Positions 1-8,564 of a stretch of 64,000 bases of DNA are shown here, piece after piece (the stretch's first letter is position 1; each line of letters starts with the position of its first letter). Both the position numbers and the translations under genes were made by a program. The notes under the pieces were generated by a model that was not told the origin of the DNA, ran no database searches, and was given only the letters and a program-made list of their open reading frames with translations. The stretch spans positions 48,574-112,573 of the forward strand of contig NZ_AEDD01000014.1 of assembly GCF_000179615.1 (NCBI RefSeq). Direction: 5' to 3'. This stretch comes from Paenibacillus curdlanolyticus YK9 (GTDB taxonomy: Bacteria > Bacillota > Bacilli > Paenibacillales > Paenibacillaceae).

Positions 1-363
1 TCGCCGATCCATCTTCGTGCGAAATGCATCGTAATCCGGCCAATAGCCTGCGCTGTTGCGGCTCAGGGGGAAGTCGTGCACGATGATCATGCCGTTCACA
101 ACGTCGCGCAGCAGCAGGAAGTAGCCTGCGGTGCCGTGATAAACGAGGTTGTGGCGGAGTCCAAAATCGCTGAATCGATTGTTAATCATGCGATTCACAT
201 CGGTTAAACGGATGACCTCTACCCAATCCAATACGCCGGTATAGGGCCGAATGCCATTGCGCTCAAGCTGGATGGCGGGCAGGCAGTTCAAGCCAAGGCT
301 GAATATCGCGTCGTATTGGCCGGATATTTCGTTTAGTTCCATTCGAAAGTCCTCGCTTTCCAT
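1..363 (-). CDS. DUF1796 family putative papain-like cysteine peptidase (partial)
   Basis: Only the first 121 residues are visible; the gene runs off the left edge. After a short start the protein reads SGQYDAIFSLGLNCLPAIQL and then GVLDWVEV. This is the pattern of the DUF1796 family: a Ser-Leu-Gly-x-x-Cys motif followed by an Asp-Trp, with the Cys as presumed nucleophile of a papain-like fold. Members are common in peptidoglycan, exopolysaccharide and glycan clusters of Bacillales; the substrate is generally unknown. Met8 (position 342) has a better ribosome site (GCGAGGAC about 8 bases upstream) than Met1 (363), so the real start may be 342. It is divergent from the gene at 484 and probably belongs to the same surface-glycan locus, which is inference from context. 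Confidence 0.7.
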   Translation of the reverse strand, partial: MESEDFRMELNEISGQYDAIFSLGLNCLPAIQLERNGIRPYTGVLDWVEVIRLTDVNRMINNRFSDFGLRHNLVYHGTAGYFLLLRDVVNGMIIVHDFPLSRNSAGYWPDYDAFRTKMDRR

Positions 364-483
364 CTAGCAGATACCCTATTCTATGTTCGCGATTGTTCGC
401 CCGTACGGGCTGCCTTGACCAAGCATAAGATAGAGGGAATAACAAACGGAAGATGGATGGATGATAGGAGGATTTCATAGACG

Positions 484-867
484 ATGATGGAAGAGGCGGC
501 ATTCAAGCTGGACAAAAGCCAGATCGTCCCTTTCTTGCTCACGGATTGGGAGGTGCCGGTCGCGACGCTTACGCTGAAGACGCATCGGCGGAATACGCGT
601 ATCCGCCTTACCTTTGAAATCGGATGGAGCAAGCCGGCGACGGCCGATTTAGGAGAGTTCGAGGTTATTATTCGAGAAGGGTCGTCTACCGGCGCAGAGG
701 TGTTTCGAGGCTCGGAGATGTGCCATTGGAATGCGCTCATGCAGATGGACTGCGAGCTTATCGCGCCATTCAGCGGGGAGCATTCTTATTGGATGAACGT
801 GATGTCTGACGGGAGACGCGCCATTTTGAACGGACCGATCGCGTTTCATGCTGTTGCCGTAACCTAG
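484..867 (+). CDS. hypothetical protein, possibly beta-sandwich
   Basis: A 127-residue protein with no family I recognise. An AGGAGG lies 12 bases before ATG 484, and a second ATG follows immediately. There is no signal peptide or membrane segment. The sequence alternates hydrophobic and polar residues (for example VATLTLKTHR, IRLTFEIGW, FEVIIREG), which suggests a mostly beta fold, perhaps a jelly-roll surface or carbohydrate-binding domain; this is inference only. It lies 32 bases upstream of an FkbM-type methyltransferase on the same strand, so the two are probably co-transcribed and act in the same surface-glycan process. Confidence 0.6.
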   Translation: MMEEAAFKLDKSQIVPFLLTDWEVPVATLTLKTHRRNTRIRLTFEIGWSKPATADLGEFEVIIREGSSTGAEVFRGSEMCHWNALMQMDCELIAPFSGEHSYWMNVMSDGRRAILNGPIAFHAVAVT

Positions 868-899
868 CTATAAATTCAACTGGATGAAGGAGGGCCTCC

Positions 900-1688
900 A
901 TGCAGCCTATGCAAACGAAAACGACGATTCTTCGGCTGCCGAATTATCCGCATCCCTATGCGATCAGCTCGAACGCGGCGGATATGATTCTGGCGGGCAT
1001 CGAGAAAAGCAGCGGTTATTATGAGCCTCATATTATGAATGTGCTTCGCCATATCGTGAAGCCAGATAGCATTTGCCTGGATATAGGCGCTAATATTGGG
1101 GCGATTTCGCTTGGCATGAGCACCTATGCGCCGCAGGGGCGGGTATATGCATTTGAGCCTTCAGCGGTGAATTTTAATTATTTGTCTTATAACGTGCAGC
1201 AGAATGGGATTCGCACGGTGGAGCCGGTGCAGCTTGGCGTTTATGATCGCAATACGAAGCTGAAGTTTTCTTATATTGATTTTGGCGGCGGTTGGTCGCA
1301 TATTACGACGGAGCATGCGGAGCGCGGCATTCAAGAGACGGTGCAATGCGTTCGTATCGATGATTGGGTCAAGGAACGGAAGCTTTCGCGACTGGATCTG
1401 ATTAAGCTGGATGTGGAAGGCGCTGAAGTGCCAGCCCTGCATGGCATGGCCGGAACGATCGGGAAGTTTAAGCCCGATCTGATTGTGGAATTCAATCCTG
1501 GCGCCCAGCAAGTTATTTTTCAAGAAAACCCGAAAATTCTCTATGATACGCTGCGCGGATTGTATCCTAATTTGTATATTATTGACTTTAATTACACCGT
1601 TCCTCGTTTAGTTTCCTTCGAGCAGCTTATGAGCTTATTCCATAGCGGGCGTGAAGTCGTCGATATTTATTGTACCTTCAAGGGCTGA
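900..1688 (+). CDS. FkbM family SAM-dependent methyltransferase
   Basis: A 262-residue class I methyltransferase. The SAM-binding glycine motif is CLDIGANIGAISL (about residues 60-72), followed by the acidic end of beta 2 in VYAFEPS. The FkbM-typical LIKLDVEGAEVPAL motif lies near residue 175 and LIVEFNP near 203. Family members methylate sugar hydroxyls or other small acceptors in polysaccharide and natural-product pathways. GAAGGAGGG sits just upstream of ATG 900. Its place beside the glycosyltransferase/GDP-mannose operon suggests O-methylation of a cell-surface or spore glycan (inference). Confidence 0.85.
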   Translation: MQPMQTKTTILRLPNYPHPYAISSNAADMILAGIEKSSGYYEPHIMNVLRHIVKPDSICLDIGANIGAISLGMSTYAPQGRVYAFEPSAVNFNYLSYNVQQNGIRTVEPVQLGVYDRNTKLKFSYIDFGGGWSHITTEHAERGIQETVQCVRIDDWVKERKLSRLDLIKLDVEGAEVPALHGMAGTIGKFKPDLIVEFNPGAQQVIFQENPKILYDTLRGLYPNLYIIDFNYTVPRLVSFEQLMSLFHSGREVVDIYCTFKG

Positions 1689-1853
1689 ATCGGTTGAGAA
1701 AGATGAGAAAGCATCTGAGAATGCTCTAATCTTTTCCAAAAACTGATCTGTGAACGTAAGGGTCCCCACGTGTTACGATGTTGGCGTCGAAGAGAACGGA
1801 TGCCATGGGCTTCCATTCGAACGGCGAATAAACCGAACACGGGGAGGACTCAC

Positions 1854-2579
1854 ATGAAAAACATGCTATTGATTCGCAAAACGGCAGCAGTTGCCCTTAT
1901 CGCAGGAATGACATTCGCAGGAATTGGAGCAGCAGCCCAATCGGCTTCGGCGGCGACGCCAGTGACGACTTCATATAAAACGATCACAATCAGCAATCCG
2001 AGCCAGCTGCAGCAGATTGCCGCGCAATTCGGCATTACGCTCGATTGGAATCAGATCTGGTACGGAGGAGGCAGCGTCCCGACGACGAAGCCGAGCACGG
2101 GAGCAGGCACAACGACGAAACCAAGCACGGGAACAGGCACAACGACGAAACCGAGCACGGGAACAGGCACAACGACGAAACCGAGTACGGGAGCAGGCAC
2201 AACGACCAATGCGAGCGCATTTGCGCAGCAGGTTGTAACGTTGGTTAATCAGGAGCGGGCTAAGGTCGGCTTGGCTGCTTTATCGACGGATTCTTTGTTG
2301 ACGACGGTCGCGACGGATAAAGCGAAGGATATGTACAATAACAACTACTTCAGCCACACGTCGCCAACGTACGGCTCTCCATTCGATATGATGCGTGCCT
2401 ACGGCGTAAGCTATTCGTATGCAGGCGAGAATATCGCGAAGGGGCAGCGTACGCCGCAGGAGGTTATGACGGCCTGGATGAACAGCGCGGGCCATAAAGC
2501 GAATATTCTAAGCCAAAATTTCAAAAAAATCGGCGTTGCCTATTACAACGGCGAATGGGTGCAAGAATTTACAGGCTAA
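1854..2579 (+). CDS. secreted CAP-domain (SCP/PR1, YkwD-like) protein
   Basis: A 241-residue exported protein. ATG 1854 follows GGGGAGGACTCAC; an earlier in-frame start at 1770 lacks a ribosome site. Residues 1-35 form a signal peptide (basic MKNMLLIRK, hydrophobic core, AQSASA/AT cleavage region). Residues about 76-115 are a Thr/Ser/Pro/Gly linker encoded by four 30-base repeats. The C-terminal 120 residues are a CAP domain with VVTLVNQERAKVGLAAL, YFSHTSP, AGENIAKG and WMNSAGHKANILS, the conserved His/Glu cleft residues of bacterial YkwD-type CAP proteins. These are secreted or wall-associated; their biochemical activity is poorly defined. Confidence 0.9.
   Translation: MKNMLLIRKTAAVALIAGMTFAGIGAAAQSASAATPVTTSYKTITISNPSQLQQIAAQFGITLDWNQIWYGGGSVPTTKPSTGAGTTTKPSTGTGTTTKPSTGTGTTTKPSTGAGTTTNASAFAQQVVTLVNQERAKVGLAALSTDSLLTTVATDKAKDMYNNNYFSHTSPTYGSPFDMMRAYGVSYSYAGENIAKGQRTPQEVMTAWMNSAGHKANILSQNFKKIGVAYYNGEWVQEFTG
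2082..2201 (+). repeat. four 30-bp tandem repeats in the CAP-protein linker
   Basis: Four contiguous 30-base units beginning acgacgaagccgagcacggg encode the linker TTKPSTGxGT four times. Units differ by only one to three bases, so the array is recent and probably variable in copy number between strains. Confidence 0.9.
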
Positions 2580-2592
2580 CGTTAGCCAAGCC

Positions 2593-2652
2593 AAAAGAGT
2601 TAACCTTCAGCAAGCGCGATGCGCTGTATGCTGAAGGTTAACTCTTTTTTTA
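2593..2652. terminator. bidirectional terminator between CAP gene and glycosyltransferase
   Basis: A 20-base stem (aaaagagttaaccttcagca at 2593-2612) is complemented at 2629-2648, with A and T runs on its two sides. It can end both the rightward CAP transcript and the leftward glycosyltransferase operon. Confidence 0.9.
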
Positions 2653-3972
2653 GGATAACAAGCCTAACGTTTGCAGACGCTGCTTCATCGCTTGGCCAGT
2701 GCTAAGCGGATGGAAGCGGGCATGCAAGGAATGGGCGGCCATTGTGCCAAGCCGCTCGCATGCGGCACGGTCGCTTGCAAGCCTGCGCATATGACCGGCT
2801 GCATGTTCGATGTCAGGCTCTGCCCAGTAATTTCCGGCTTCATAGGGGCCGATCGTTTGTGTAATCGGGGTGAGCGTGTAGCGGACCGGACAGCCGGTAT
2901 TGGGCTGGACCAGCTCCGTGCTGCCGGACCAATCCGTAGAGATGGCGGGCTTCCCGCGCGCCATCGCTTCTGCAATGCCGAGTCCAAAGCCTTCTGCCCG
3001 ATGCAGCGATACATAAGCGTTGCAAGCCGCTAGCAAGCCGCCTGTTTCCTTGCGGGTCATCCCGGCTTCTATATAATAGACGTTGCTGCTGCCGACCATC
3101 CGCTGCTTCAGCCGTTCGAGCTCAAGGCTGCTGTTATGCGCGTTGTTTACCTTGATAACCAGCCCGACGGAAGGATCGTGGCGGCCGAACGCTTGCAGGA
3201 ACGCCTCCAGCGCGCCAATCGGGTTTTTGCGTTCAATGAAGCTGTACGTATCGAACATGGTGACGAAGAGGAAAGGCTCTTGCGGCAGTCCGTAATAGAA
3301 GCGCCCCGGACGGAAGCCGTCGTCGGGCATGCAGCCATAAGGCATCGTGATGACCGGTAGAGGGCTTTTGGCAGCGATGGCTTCTCGAACGAAGGCGGAG
3401 GGCGTCCAAATTTCTTGAAAGTAAGGCCAATAATTCGCCCATTCGTCTGGAATGGAATGGAGCTCCCAATGCCAATAGCCGACCGTATATTTACGCTCGA
3501 CTAGGCGATGGCCGTACCTCGCGAATACATGAGGAAGCATATCGGGATTAAATTGCAGGATGGAGCATCGGTGCAGCGGCTCTGTTTGTTCAAGCGATAC
3601 GGTGGAGAGATCGGTTGTACGATTCAAGGAGAGCGCATCGCAGGAAACGATCGAAGTAGGGACGTTGGCTGCAAGCAGTGAAGCGGCTTGCAGCCGGCAC
3701 GCTTCTCCGACGCCGGATTCGGCACGGCTGAACCCGATAAGCTGAACGCCGGGCGCCCCTTCATAAAGGGGAGCCTGCGGCTCTGCCGTCTGCTGAAGAG
3801 CCGGAGCAGGCTTCCGCTGCAAACGCGCCTGCCGACGCAGGCGCTGGCTGCGCCTGAAGCCCGCATGGCGCCCAACGCGTCTGGCAGGAGCGCCGGCGCG
3901 AGAACGTTTTGCCCGACCCTTCGTTTTCCTTGAGGAAGCTAGCGGCTGCTGCTTTCGGCGCTGCGCCCTCAT
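2650..3972 (-). CDS. glycosyltransferase family 4 (GT-B) with Arg-rich N-terminus
   Basis: I start this 440-residue protein at ATG 3972, which overlaps the upstream stop in an ATGA arrangement; a longer start at 4017 would run 49 bases into the upstream gene. Residues 1 to about 60 are extremely rich in Arg and Lys (for example RRSQRLRRQARLQRK). The rest is a GT-B glycosyltransferase: an N-terminal Rossmann domain with RAESGVGEACRLQ, then the sugar-nucleotide domain with the E-x7-E region HRAEGFGLGIAEAMARGKP near residue 350. It is last in the operon after manC, the dehydratase and a larger glycosyltransferase, so it probably transfers a mannose-derived sugar to a surface glycan. Donor and acceptor cannot be read from sequence. 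Confidence 0.88.
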   Translation of the reverse strand: MRAQRRKQQPLASSRKTKGRAKRSRAGAPARRVGRHAGFRRSQRLRRQARLQRKPAPALQQTAEPQAPLYEGAPGVQLIGFSRAESGVGEACRLQAASLLAANVPTSIVSCDALSLNRTTDLSTVSLEQTEPLHRCSILQFNPDMLPHVFARYGHRLVERKYTVGYWHWELHSIPDEWANYWPYFQEIWTPSAFVREAIAAKSPLPVITMPYGCMPDDGFRPGRFYYGLPQEPFLFVTMFDTYSFIERKNPIGALEAFLQAFGRHDPSVGLVIKVNNAHNSSLELERLKQRMVGSSNVYYIEAGMTRKETGGLLAACNAYVSLHRAEGFGLGIAEAMARGKPAISTDWSGSTELVQPNTGCPVRYTLTPITQTIGPYEAGNYWAEPDIEHAAGHMRRLASDRAACERLGTMAAHSLHARFHPLSTGQAMKQRLQTLGLLS

Positions 3973-6155
3973 AGTCCCGCGAGGCGGCCTTTCATCCGAG
4001 CTGCCGAATGGTCCCACGTAAACCGTGACTGCATATCGAACGCCGCGCGCCGTCCCCTCTCTGCAGCTTCTTCGCGATGAGCAACGACATGCTGCATCAA
4101 ATGGGCGAGATGCTCGGCGTCCGGCTGCGCCCAGTTGAAGCCGTGGTAGTAGACGCAGCGCGCTTCGGCGGGAATGAGCCTCTCGACACGGAGCGGATAA
4201 GCGTTCGATTCATTCATAAACTCGGTCTGCGCGCTCCAGTTGGTCGCAATGACAGGCAGGCCGCATGCCATAGCTTCCATAATCGGCATCCCCCAGCCTT
4301 CTCCGCGCGTAGGCAGAACGAAGCAATCGGCTGAACGGTATAAGCTGCCCATCCAAGCGGAAGGAATTTTATCGTTATGAAGGACGAGAATGCGATCAGC
4401 GGCCGCCCCCAGCTTCAGCTTGCGGATCTCAGTCGGAACATCGAAGCTGGGATCGTTGTTAATGATTTTGCATACGAGCAATACGTCGTCTCGGTGGGCG
4501 AATTGCTGGGAGAACGTCTCCAGCAGCAGCTCAGGCGCTTTGCGCTCCCCCCATTCGAAGACGGAGAGGAAAGTGAATTTATCCGAGAACCGTTTGCTTC
4601 GAATGCCGGGATGAAAATAATCGGTGTCAACGCCCAGCGGCATCACATGGATCGGGACGGTAACGCCGCTGTTGCGAAACGTCTGCGCATTGAAGTGCGA
4701 GGGAACCCATACTTCATTCATGCTATTGCTTTGGGCGACCCAATCATGCGGCAGGCCGTCGACCTCAAGCATCGTATATCCGATTTTGTAGCGGCCTCTG
4801 TTTTTATAGAAAACGTCGCCTTGCCCGTAGACGATCTCGACAGCCTCAGGCGATTGCGACCGCTGCTTGAACAGGTTGATCCGCATGTCGGGACCGGTGT
4901 CCGGCTCTTCGAACGGCATAGGCGTGCCAAGGCCATATACATATTCATAGTTAACCTTCAGATGCTGCCGCTCCAGGCCAAGCATTAAGTTTTTGGATGT
5001 CTCCGTGTAGCCGTACAAAGGCAGATGCACAACGGAACGCCAGTTAAGCGGCCGTTCGTATCTCATTTGCAGCAGGGTTTGCCATTTGCCTCGGAAAACC
5101 TCACGCGACTTATTGTACATGTCCCAGAAATCCACGCCGTTCACGTGTGTGGAGGTATTGTGGTAATGATGGAGGGTGACGCGGCCGTCATTGATAACGC
5201 GGTAGCCGGCCATAATCGCCTTCAGGCAGTAGTCCGTATCCTCGAAATAGGAGAAGTAGTCTTGATCGAGGAAGCCGATGCGCTGGATTAATTCTCTCTT
5301 CAAATAGGCGCAGGCGAACACGATGCCCTGAACATCGCGCACGCCGTTATATTGGCGCACGTCAGGCTCTTCTCCGCCGATCTGCTGCCCGCTTAGATTA
5401 TCCGGCAAAATGTACGTGCCTGCATGGTGCAGCGAGCCATCCGGCCCGCGCAGCCGTGCGCCGACAATGCCGATATCGCGCGAACGATAGGCGGTTTCCT
5501 GCAGCTTGGACAGCCAGTCGCCCTGCTCGGTTAGAATATCGTTGTTGAGCAGCACGATATCGCTGTCGGGGCGCGCATAAGGCAGCGCGGCGTGGTTGCC
5601 CGCGACAAAACCGATGTTCGTCGGGTTAAAAATAGGGCGAATCCACGGGATCGAGCGCAAATACTCAACGGTGCCGTCGGTGCTGCCATTATCGAATACG
5701 ATGACATCCACCAAGCCGGGCTCGAGCGTCGGTGCCAGATGCTCGAAGCATTTGCGCGTGTAATCAAGGCCGTTCCACGTCAAAATAATGATCGTCACGG
5801 GGCGGCTGAGCGGCTGCTTGTCGATAATGGGAGGATCAACCTCGGTATGGCCGGGATTGAAGGTTCCGTAATGCGGGTCGCTCTCATAACGGTCCCAGTG
5901 GTGGACATGGACAGGGGGCGCTGGTTTTTGCCGCTTCGCAGCCCGGCGTTTTCTGGCCAGCCATGCGGCTCTTTTTTTGGACAGCTTTTTCGAGGCCAGC
6001 CGTCTCCGCTTGCCCGTAACGCTCGTGCGCGATTTTTTTAGTCGCCGTTTGGTTGACGTGAACCTTTTTGGGGTGCCCGAGTTGCCGCGCCGACGGCTTG
6101 CGCTTCGTTGCGCTCGGCTCGGTTTGCTCCGGCTTAGTGCCGTGCTGCTGGTCAT
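3969..6155 (-). CDS. bifunctional glycosyltransferase: GT2 fused to GT4, basic N-terminus
   Basis: A 728-residue, three-part protein. Residues about 8-77 are a Lys/Arg-rich low-complexity tail. Residues about 119-345 form a GT-A family 2 domain: VTIIILTWNGLDYTRKC, the nucleotide-binding DNGSTDGTVEYL, LLNNDI at the metal site and DYFSYFEDTDYCLK at the acceptor/base region. Residues about 400-728 form a GT-B family 4 domain with RGEGWGMPIMEAMACGLPVI near residue 650. Both catalytic motif sets look intact, so it may add two sugars in succession. It shares a 4-base overlap with the next glycosyltransferase and follows the dehydratase gene by 44 bases, indicating one operon. Confidence 0.88.
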   Translation of the reverse strand: MTSSTALSRSKPSRAQRSASRRRGNSGTPKRFTSTKRRLKKSRTSVTGKRRRLASKKLSKKRAAWLARKRRAAKRQKPAPPVHVHHWDRYESDPHYGTFNPGHTEVDPPIIDKQPLSRPVTIIILTWNGLDYTRKCFEHLAPTLEPGLVDVIVFDNGSTDGTVEYLRSIPWIRPIFNPTNIGFVAGNHAALPYARPDSDIVLLNNDILTEQGDWLSKLQETAYRSRDIGIVGARLRGPDGSLHHAGTYILPDNLSGQQIGGEEPDVRQYNGVRDVQGIVFACAYLKRELIQRIGFLDQDYFSYFEDTDYCLKAIMAGYRVINDGRVTLHHYHNTSTHVNGVDFWDMYNKSREVFRGKWQTLLQMRYERPLNWRSVVHLPLYGYTETSKNLMLGLERQHLKVNYEYVYGLGTPMPFEEPDTGPDMRINLFKQRSQSPEAVEIVYGQGDVFYKNRGRYKIGYTMLEVDGLPHDWVAQSNSMNEVWVPSHFNAQTFRNSGVTVPIHVMPLGVDTDYFHPGIRSKRFSDKFTFLSVFEWGERKAPELLLETFSQQFAHRDDVLLVCKIINNDPSFDVPTEIRKLKLGAAADRILVLHNDKIPSAWMGSLYRSADCFVLPTRGEGWGMPIMEAMACGLPVIATNWSAQTEFMNESNAYPLRVERLIPAEARCVYYHGFNWAQPDAEHLAHLMQHVVAHREEAAERGRRAAFDMQSRFTWDHSAARMKGRLAGL

Positions 6156-6199
6156 AGTCGTCTCATGCCTCCTTAGCGGACGCTCCTAAACGGGAGAGG

Positions 6200-7153
6200 T
6201 TAGGACAGTTTGGCGCGCCAATAGTCGAGCAGATCCTGCATCGTTTGTTCAAAAGGCACTTCCGGCTTCCAGCCGGTATGCGCCATAAATTTGCTGGCAT
6301 CGCCTAGCAGGATTTCAACGTCGGATGGCCGCATGCGAGCAGGGTCCTGCTCAACGGTTACGTTGACGGATGACAGCGAAAGCAGCAGCTGAAGCATCTC
6401 ATCGATCGTCACGCAGCTTCCGGAGGCGATATTGTAGCATTCGCCCGGCGTTCCTTTCTCCAGCGCCAGCCAGTAGGCGCGCACGACGTCGCGGACATCG
6501 GTGAAATCCCGTTTGGCCTCAAGATTGCCGACATGAATAACTGGGGGACGAAGTCCTTTCTCGATCTCGGCGATTTGTTTGGCAAAGTTAGAGGTAACGA
6601 AGTTTTCTCCTCTGCGCGGGCCCGTATGGTTGAACGTGCGGGTGCGTACGACGGGAATGCCGTAGCTGCGGTAATATTGGTAGCCCAAATAGTCCTGTGC
6701 GACCTTACTCACCGCATAAGGGCTGAGCGGGCGGATCGGGTTTTCTTCCCGAATCGGCACCTCATGCGGATGCACTTCGCCATATTCCTCGCTGGAGCAG
6801 GCGATTTGCACCTTGGTGGGAAGGTTGAATCGACGGATTGCCTCGAATAGATGAATTTGGCCAACGACATTGTTATGGATGGTATCGATCGGGGAGTTCC
6901 AGGACGTTGGGACGAAGCTCTGCGCGGCGAGATGGAACACATAGTCCGGACGCTCCTTCTCCATCAGCTGTTCGACCGAAAGCGGGTCGCGCAGCTCGCA
7001 TTCGACCAGATGGATGTCCTTCTGAATATGGGCAATGTGGTCCATGCGGCTCCGCTGCCGGATTGTACCGACGACGTCAACGCCCTCCGCCAGCAAATAT
7101 TCTGCCATATGACTGCCAACAAAGCCGCTAATGCCGGTAATTAAAGCTTTCAA
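6200..7153 (-). CDS. GDP-mannose 4,6-dehydratase / GDP-6-deoxy-4-ketohexose reductase-like SDR
   Basis: A 317-residue extended short-chain dehydrogenase. I choose TTG 7153: GCGAGGTG lies 9 bases upstream and the next residues LKALITGISGFVGSH start the Rossmann fold. It has the cofactor motif TGxxGFVG, the serine/Glu-Tyr site CSSEEYGEV and the catalytic YAVSK. It mixes features: FHLAAQSFVPTSW and GPRRGENFV resemble GDP-mannose 4,6-dehydratases (Gmd), while SSEEYG, TFNHTGP and VGNLEAKRDFTDVRDV resemble the Rmd reductase that makes GDP-D-rhamnose. It sits 8 bases after manC, so GDP-mannose is the likely substrate. Which of the two steps it performs, or both, cannot be settled here. Confidence 0.85.
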   Translation of the reverse strand: MKALITGISGFVGSHMAEYLLAEGVDVVGTIRQRSRMDHIAHIQKDIHLVECELRDPLSVEQLMEKERPDYVFHLAAQSFVPTSWNSPIDTIHNNVVGQIHLFEAIRRFNLPTKVQIACSSEEYGEVHPHEVPIREENPIRPLSPYAVSKVAQDYLGYQYYRSYGIPVVRTRTFNHTGPRRGENFVTSNFAKQIAEIEKGLRPPVIHVGNLEAKRDFTDVRDVVRAYWLALEKGTPGECYNIASGSCVTIDEMLQLLLSLSSVNVTVEQDPARMRPSDVEILLGDASKFMAHTGWKPEVPFEQTMQDLLDYWRAKLS

Positions 7154-7161
7154 CGCGAATA

Positions 7162-8232
7162 TCACCTCGCAATAGTAGTAAGCCAGTGCTTGAGCCGCGG
7201 CTCCTCGGAGCGATGGCACACGAGCAATCCAAAAGGGGTAGACACGACAATGAGATCCTGGACGCCGATAAGCAGCGTCTCCGTCTCGGAGTAGACGGTA
7301 TTGCCTTCGCTTTCGTACAGATGGACAGAGCCTTGGGTGACGTTGCCATGGGCATCCATCGGGAAGTGGCGGCGGAAAGCTGCCCAGGTGCCGATATCAT
7401 CCCAGCCGCAGTCGACGGGCACGCAGCGGATTTCGCTCGCTTTCTCCATCACGGCGTAGTCGATCGAGAGCTTCGGCATTTCTGCGTAGGCAGCAGCGAT
7501 GTCATCGGGAAATTGGCTAAGCTGCCGCCATAGCTCCGGAACGGCGTGCGCCATATGATAAGCGATAGAGGAAGGCTTCCAGACAAAAATGCCGCTGTTC
7601 CAGTACACGTGAGTTTGCTGCAGCAGCTCGACTGCCTTGTGAGCGTCGGGCTTTTCGAGAAAACGGGCAACTCGGCGGGCAGGGCGGGATGCGAGGAGGT
7701 CGCTTGCCGCTTCGTGCGCGCTTTGCGCGTCGTCGTCTGCGCTGTCCTCCTCTAGCGCCAGCTCGATGTAGCCATAGCCGGTTTCAGGCCGGGTTGGCGT
7801 GATGCCGAGCGTTGCAATCGCGCGAGGGGTGCGAGCAGCTTCCGCTGCATGACGAATCGCCTCAAGGAAGCGGGCTTCGTCCGCGATCCATTGGTCAGCA
7901 GGAACGAAGACGATGGGCCTGTCGTCGCCGCGGAGAAGCATGCGGTGGGCAACGTAGGCCATGCAGGCTGCCGTATCCTTTTGCTCCGGCTCGATGAAGG
8001 CTTGCTCAGGCAAAAGTGCGGGCAGTTGCTCGTAAACGAGCGGCATGTAGGCAAGCGGCGCAACGACGAATAGCTGATCAGCAGCGGCTAATTGGCGAAA
8101 ACGATCGTAGGTCTGCTGAATGAGCGTCGGTCCGCTGCCGAAGGAGAGAAACTGTTTCGGAATCGCTTGGACGCTCCTTGGCCAGAACCGGGTGCCTTTG
8201 CCGCCGGCCATAATTACGACGTTTATCGTGAT
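7162..8232 (-). CDS. manC: mannose-1-phosphate guanylyltransferase (GDP-mannose pyrophosphorylase)
   Basis: Makes GDP-mannose from mannose-1-phosphate and GTP. The nucleotidyltransferase signature VVIMAGGKGTRFWPRS is at the N-terminus, with FVPADQWI, the sugar-binding FLEKPD and WNSGIFVWKPSS following. The length (about 356 residues) fits the single-domain bacterial enzyme without a phosphomannose isomerase domain. The start is unusual. An ideal GGAGGTG lies at 8241-8247, but no ATG, GTG or TTG stands at the right distance; the codon 9 bases after GGAGG is ATC (8230-8232). The only upstream canonical start, TTG 8262, has no ribosome site, and the first ATG would delete the first beta strand. 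It is first gene of the glycan operon. Confidence 0.88.
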   Translation of the reverse strand: MTINVVIMAGGKGTRFWPRSVQAIPKQFLSFGSGPTLIQQTYDRFRQLAAADQLFVVAPLAYMPLVYEQLPALLPEQAFIEPEQKDTAACMAYVAHRMLLRGDDRPIVFVPADQWIADEARFLEAIRHAAEAARTPRAIATLGITPTRPETGYGYIELALEEDSADDDAQSAHEAASDLLASRPARRVARFLEKPDAHKAVELLQQTHVYWNSGIFVWKPSSIAYHMAHAVPELWRQLSQFPDDIAAAYAEMPKLSIDYAVMEKASEIRCVPVDCGWDDIGTWAAFRRHFPMDAHGNVTQGSVHLYESEGNTVYSETETLLIGVQDLIVVSTPFGLLVCHRSEEPRLKHWLTTIAR

Positions 8233-8404
8233 GAGACAACACCTCCAATCGAGGGCATGCAATCAAGCAGTATTCATGCAAATGTTATGCCATTGTATTC
8301 AATTGCCAATCGGTCCTGTAACGGCATTTGTACGGGCAGGCGAAGCGCGGGGGCGGCAATAGCCATCATTTACCGGTTTCGGGGCGCGACGCATTGTGTT
8401 AATG

Positions 8405-8564
8405 TTTAACGCGAGCCGAAACAACCAATCGTGCGGGGGAGATTTATGGTAAAACGCAGCATGACGCTGCGTTGTTCCTCGGGGTGAATCGCATTAAGCA
8501 AGCAATAGCTGCAGACGCGTAGGGTGACTCCTTCATCCGAATCCGACAACTAACCTCGTAGGCC
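8405..8564 (+). ncRNA. c-di-AMP riboswitch (ydaO-yuaA type)
   Basis: The leader of the LysM-3D gene contains the conserved blocks of the ydaO riboswitch in order: gcgggggaga, an internal hairpin acgcagcatgacgctgcgt, cctcggggtgaatcgc, gtagggtgactcc, then cttcatccgaatccg and actaacctcgtaggc. This class binds cyclic di-AMP and usually turns expression of downstream wall-hydrolase or potassium-transport genes off when the ligand is abundant. The start codon at 8587 follows the 3' end by 22 bases, with AAGGAGG between them. Borders are approximate. Confidence 0.9.

Noticed and set aside
2650..4017. Start at 4017 for the second glycosyltransferase
   Set aside because: It would overlap the upstream gene by 49 bases; the ATGA overlap at 3972 is the usual coupled start.
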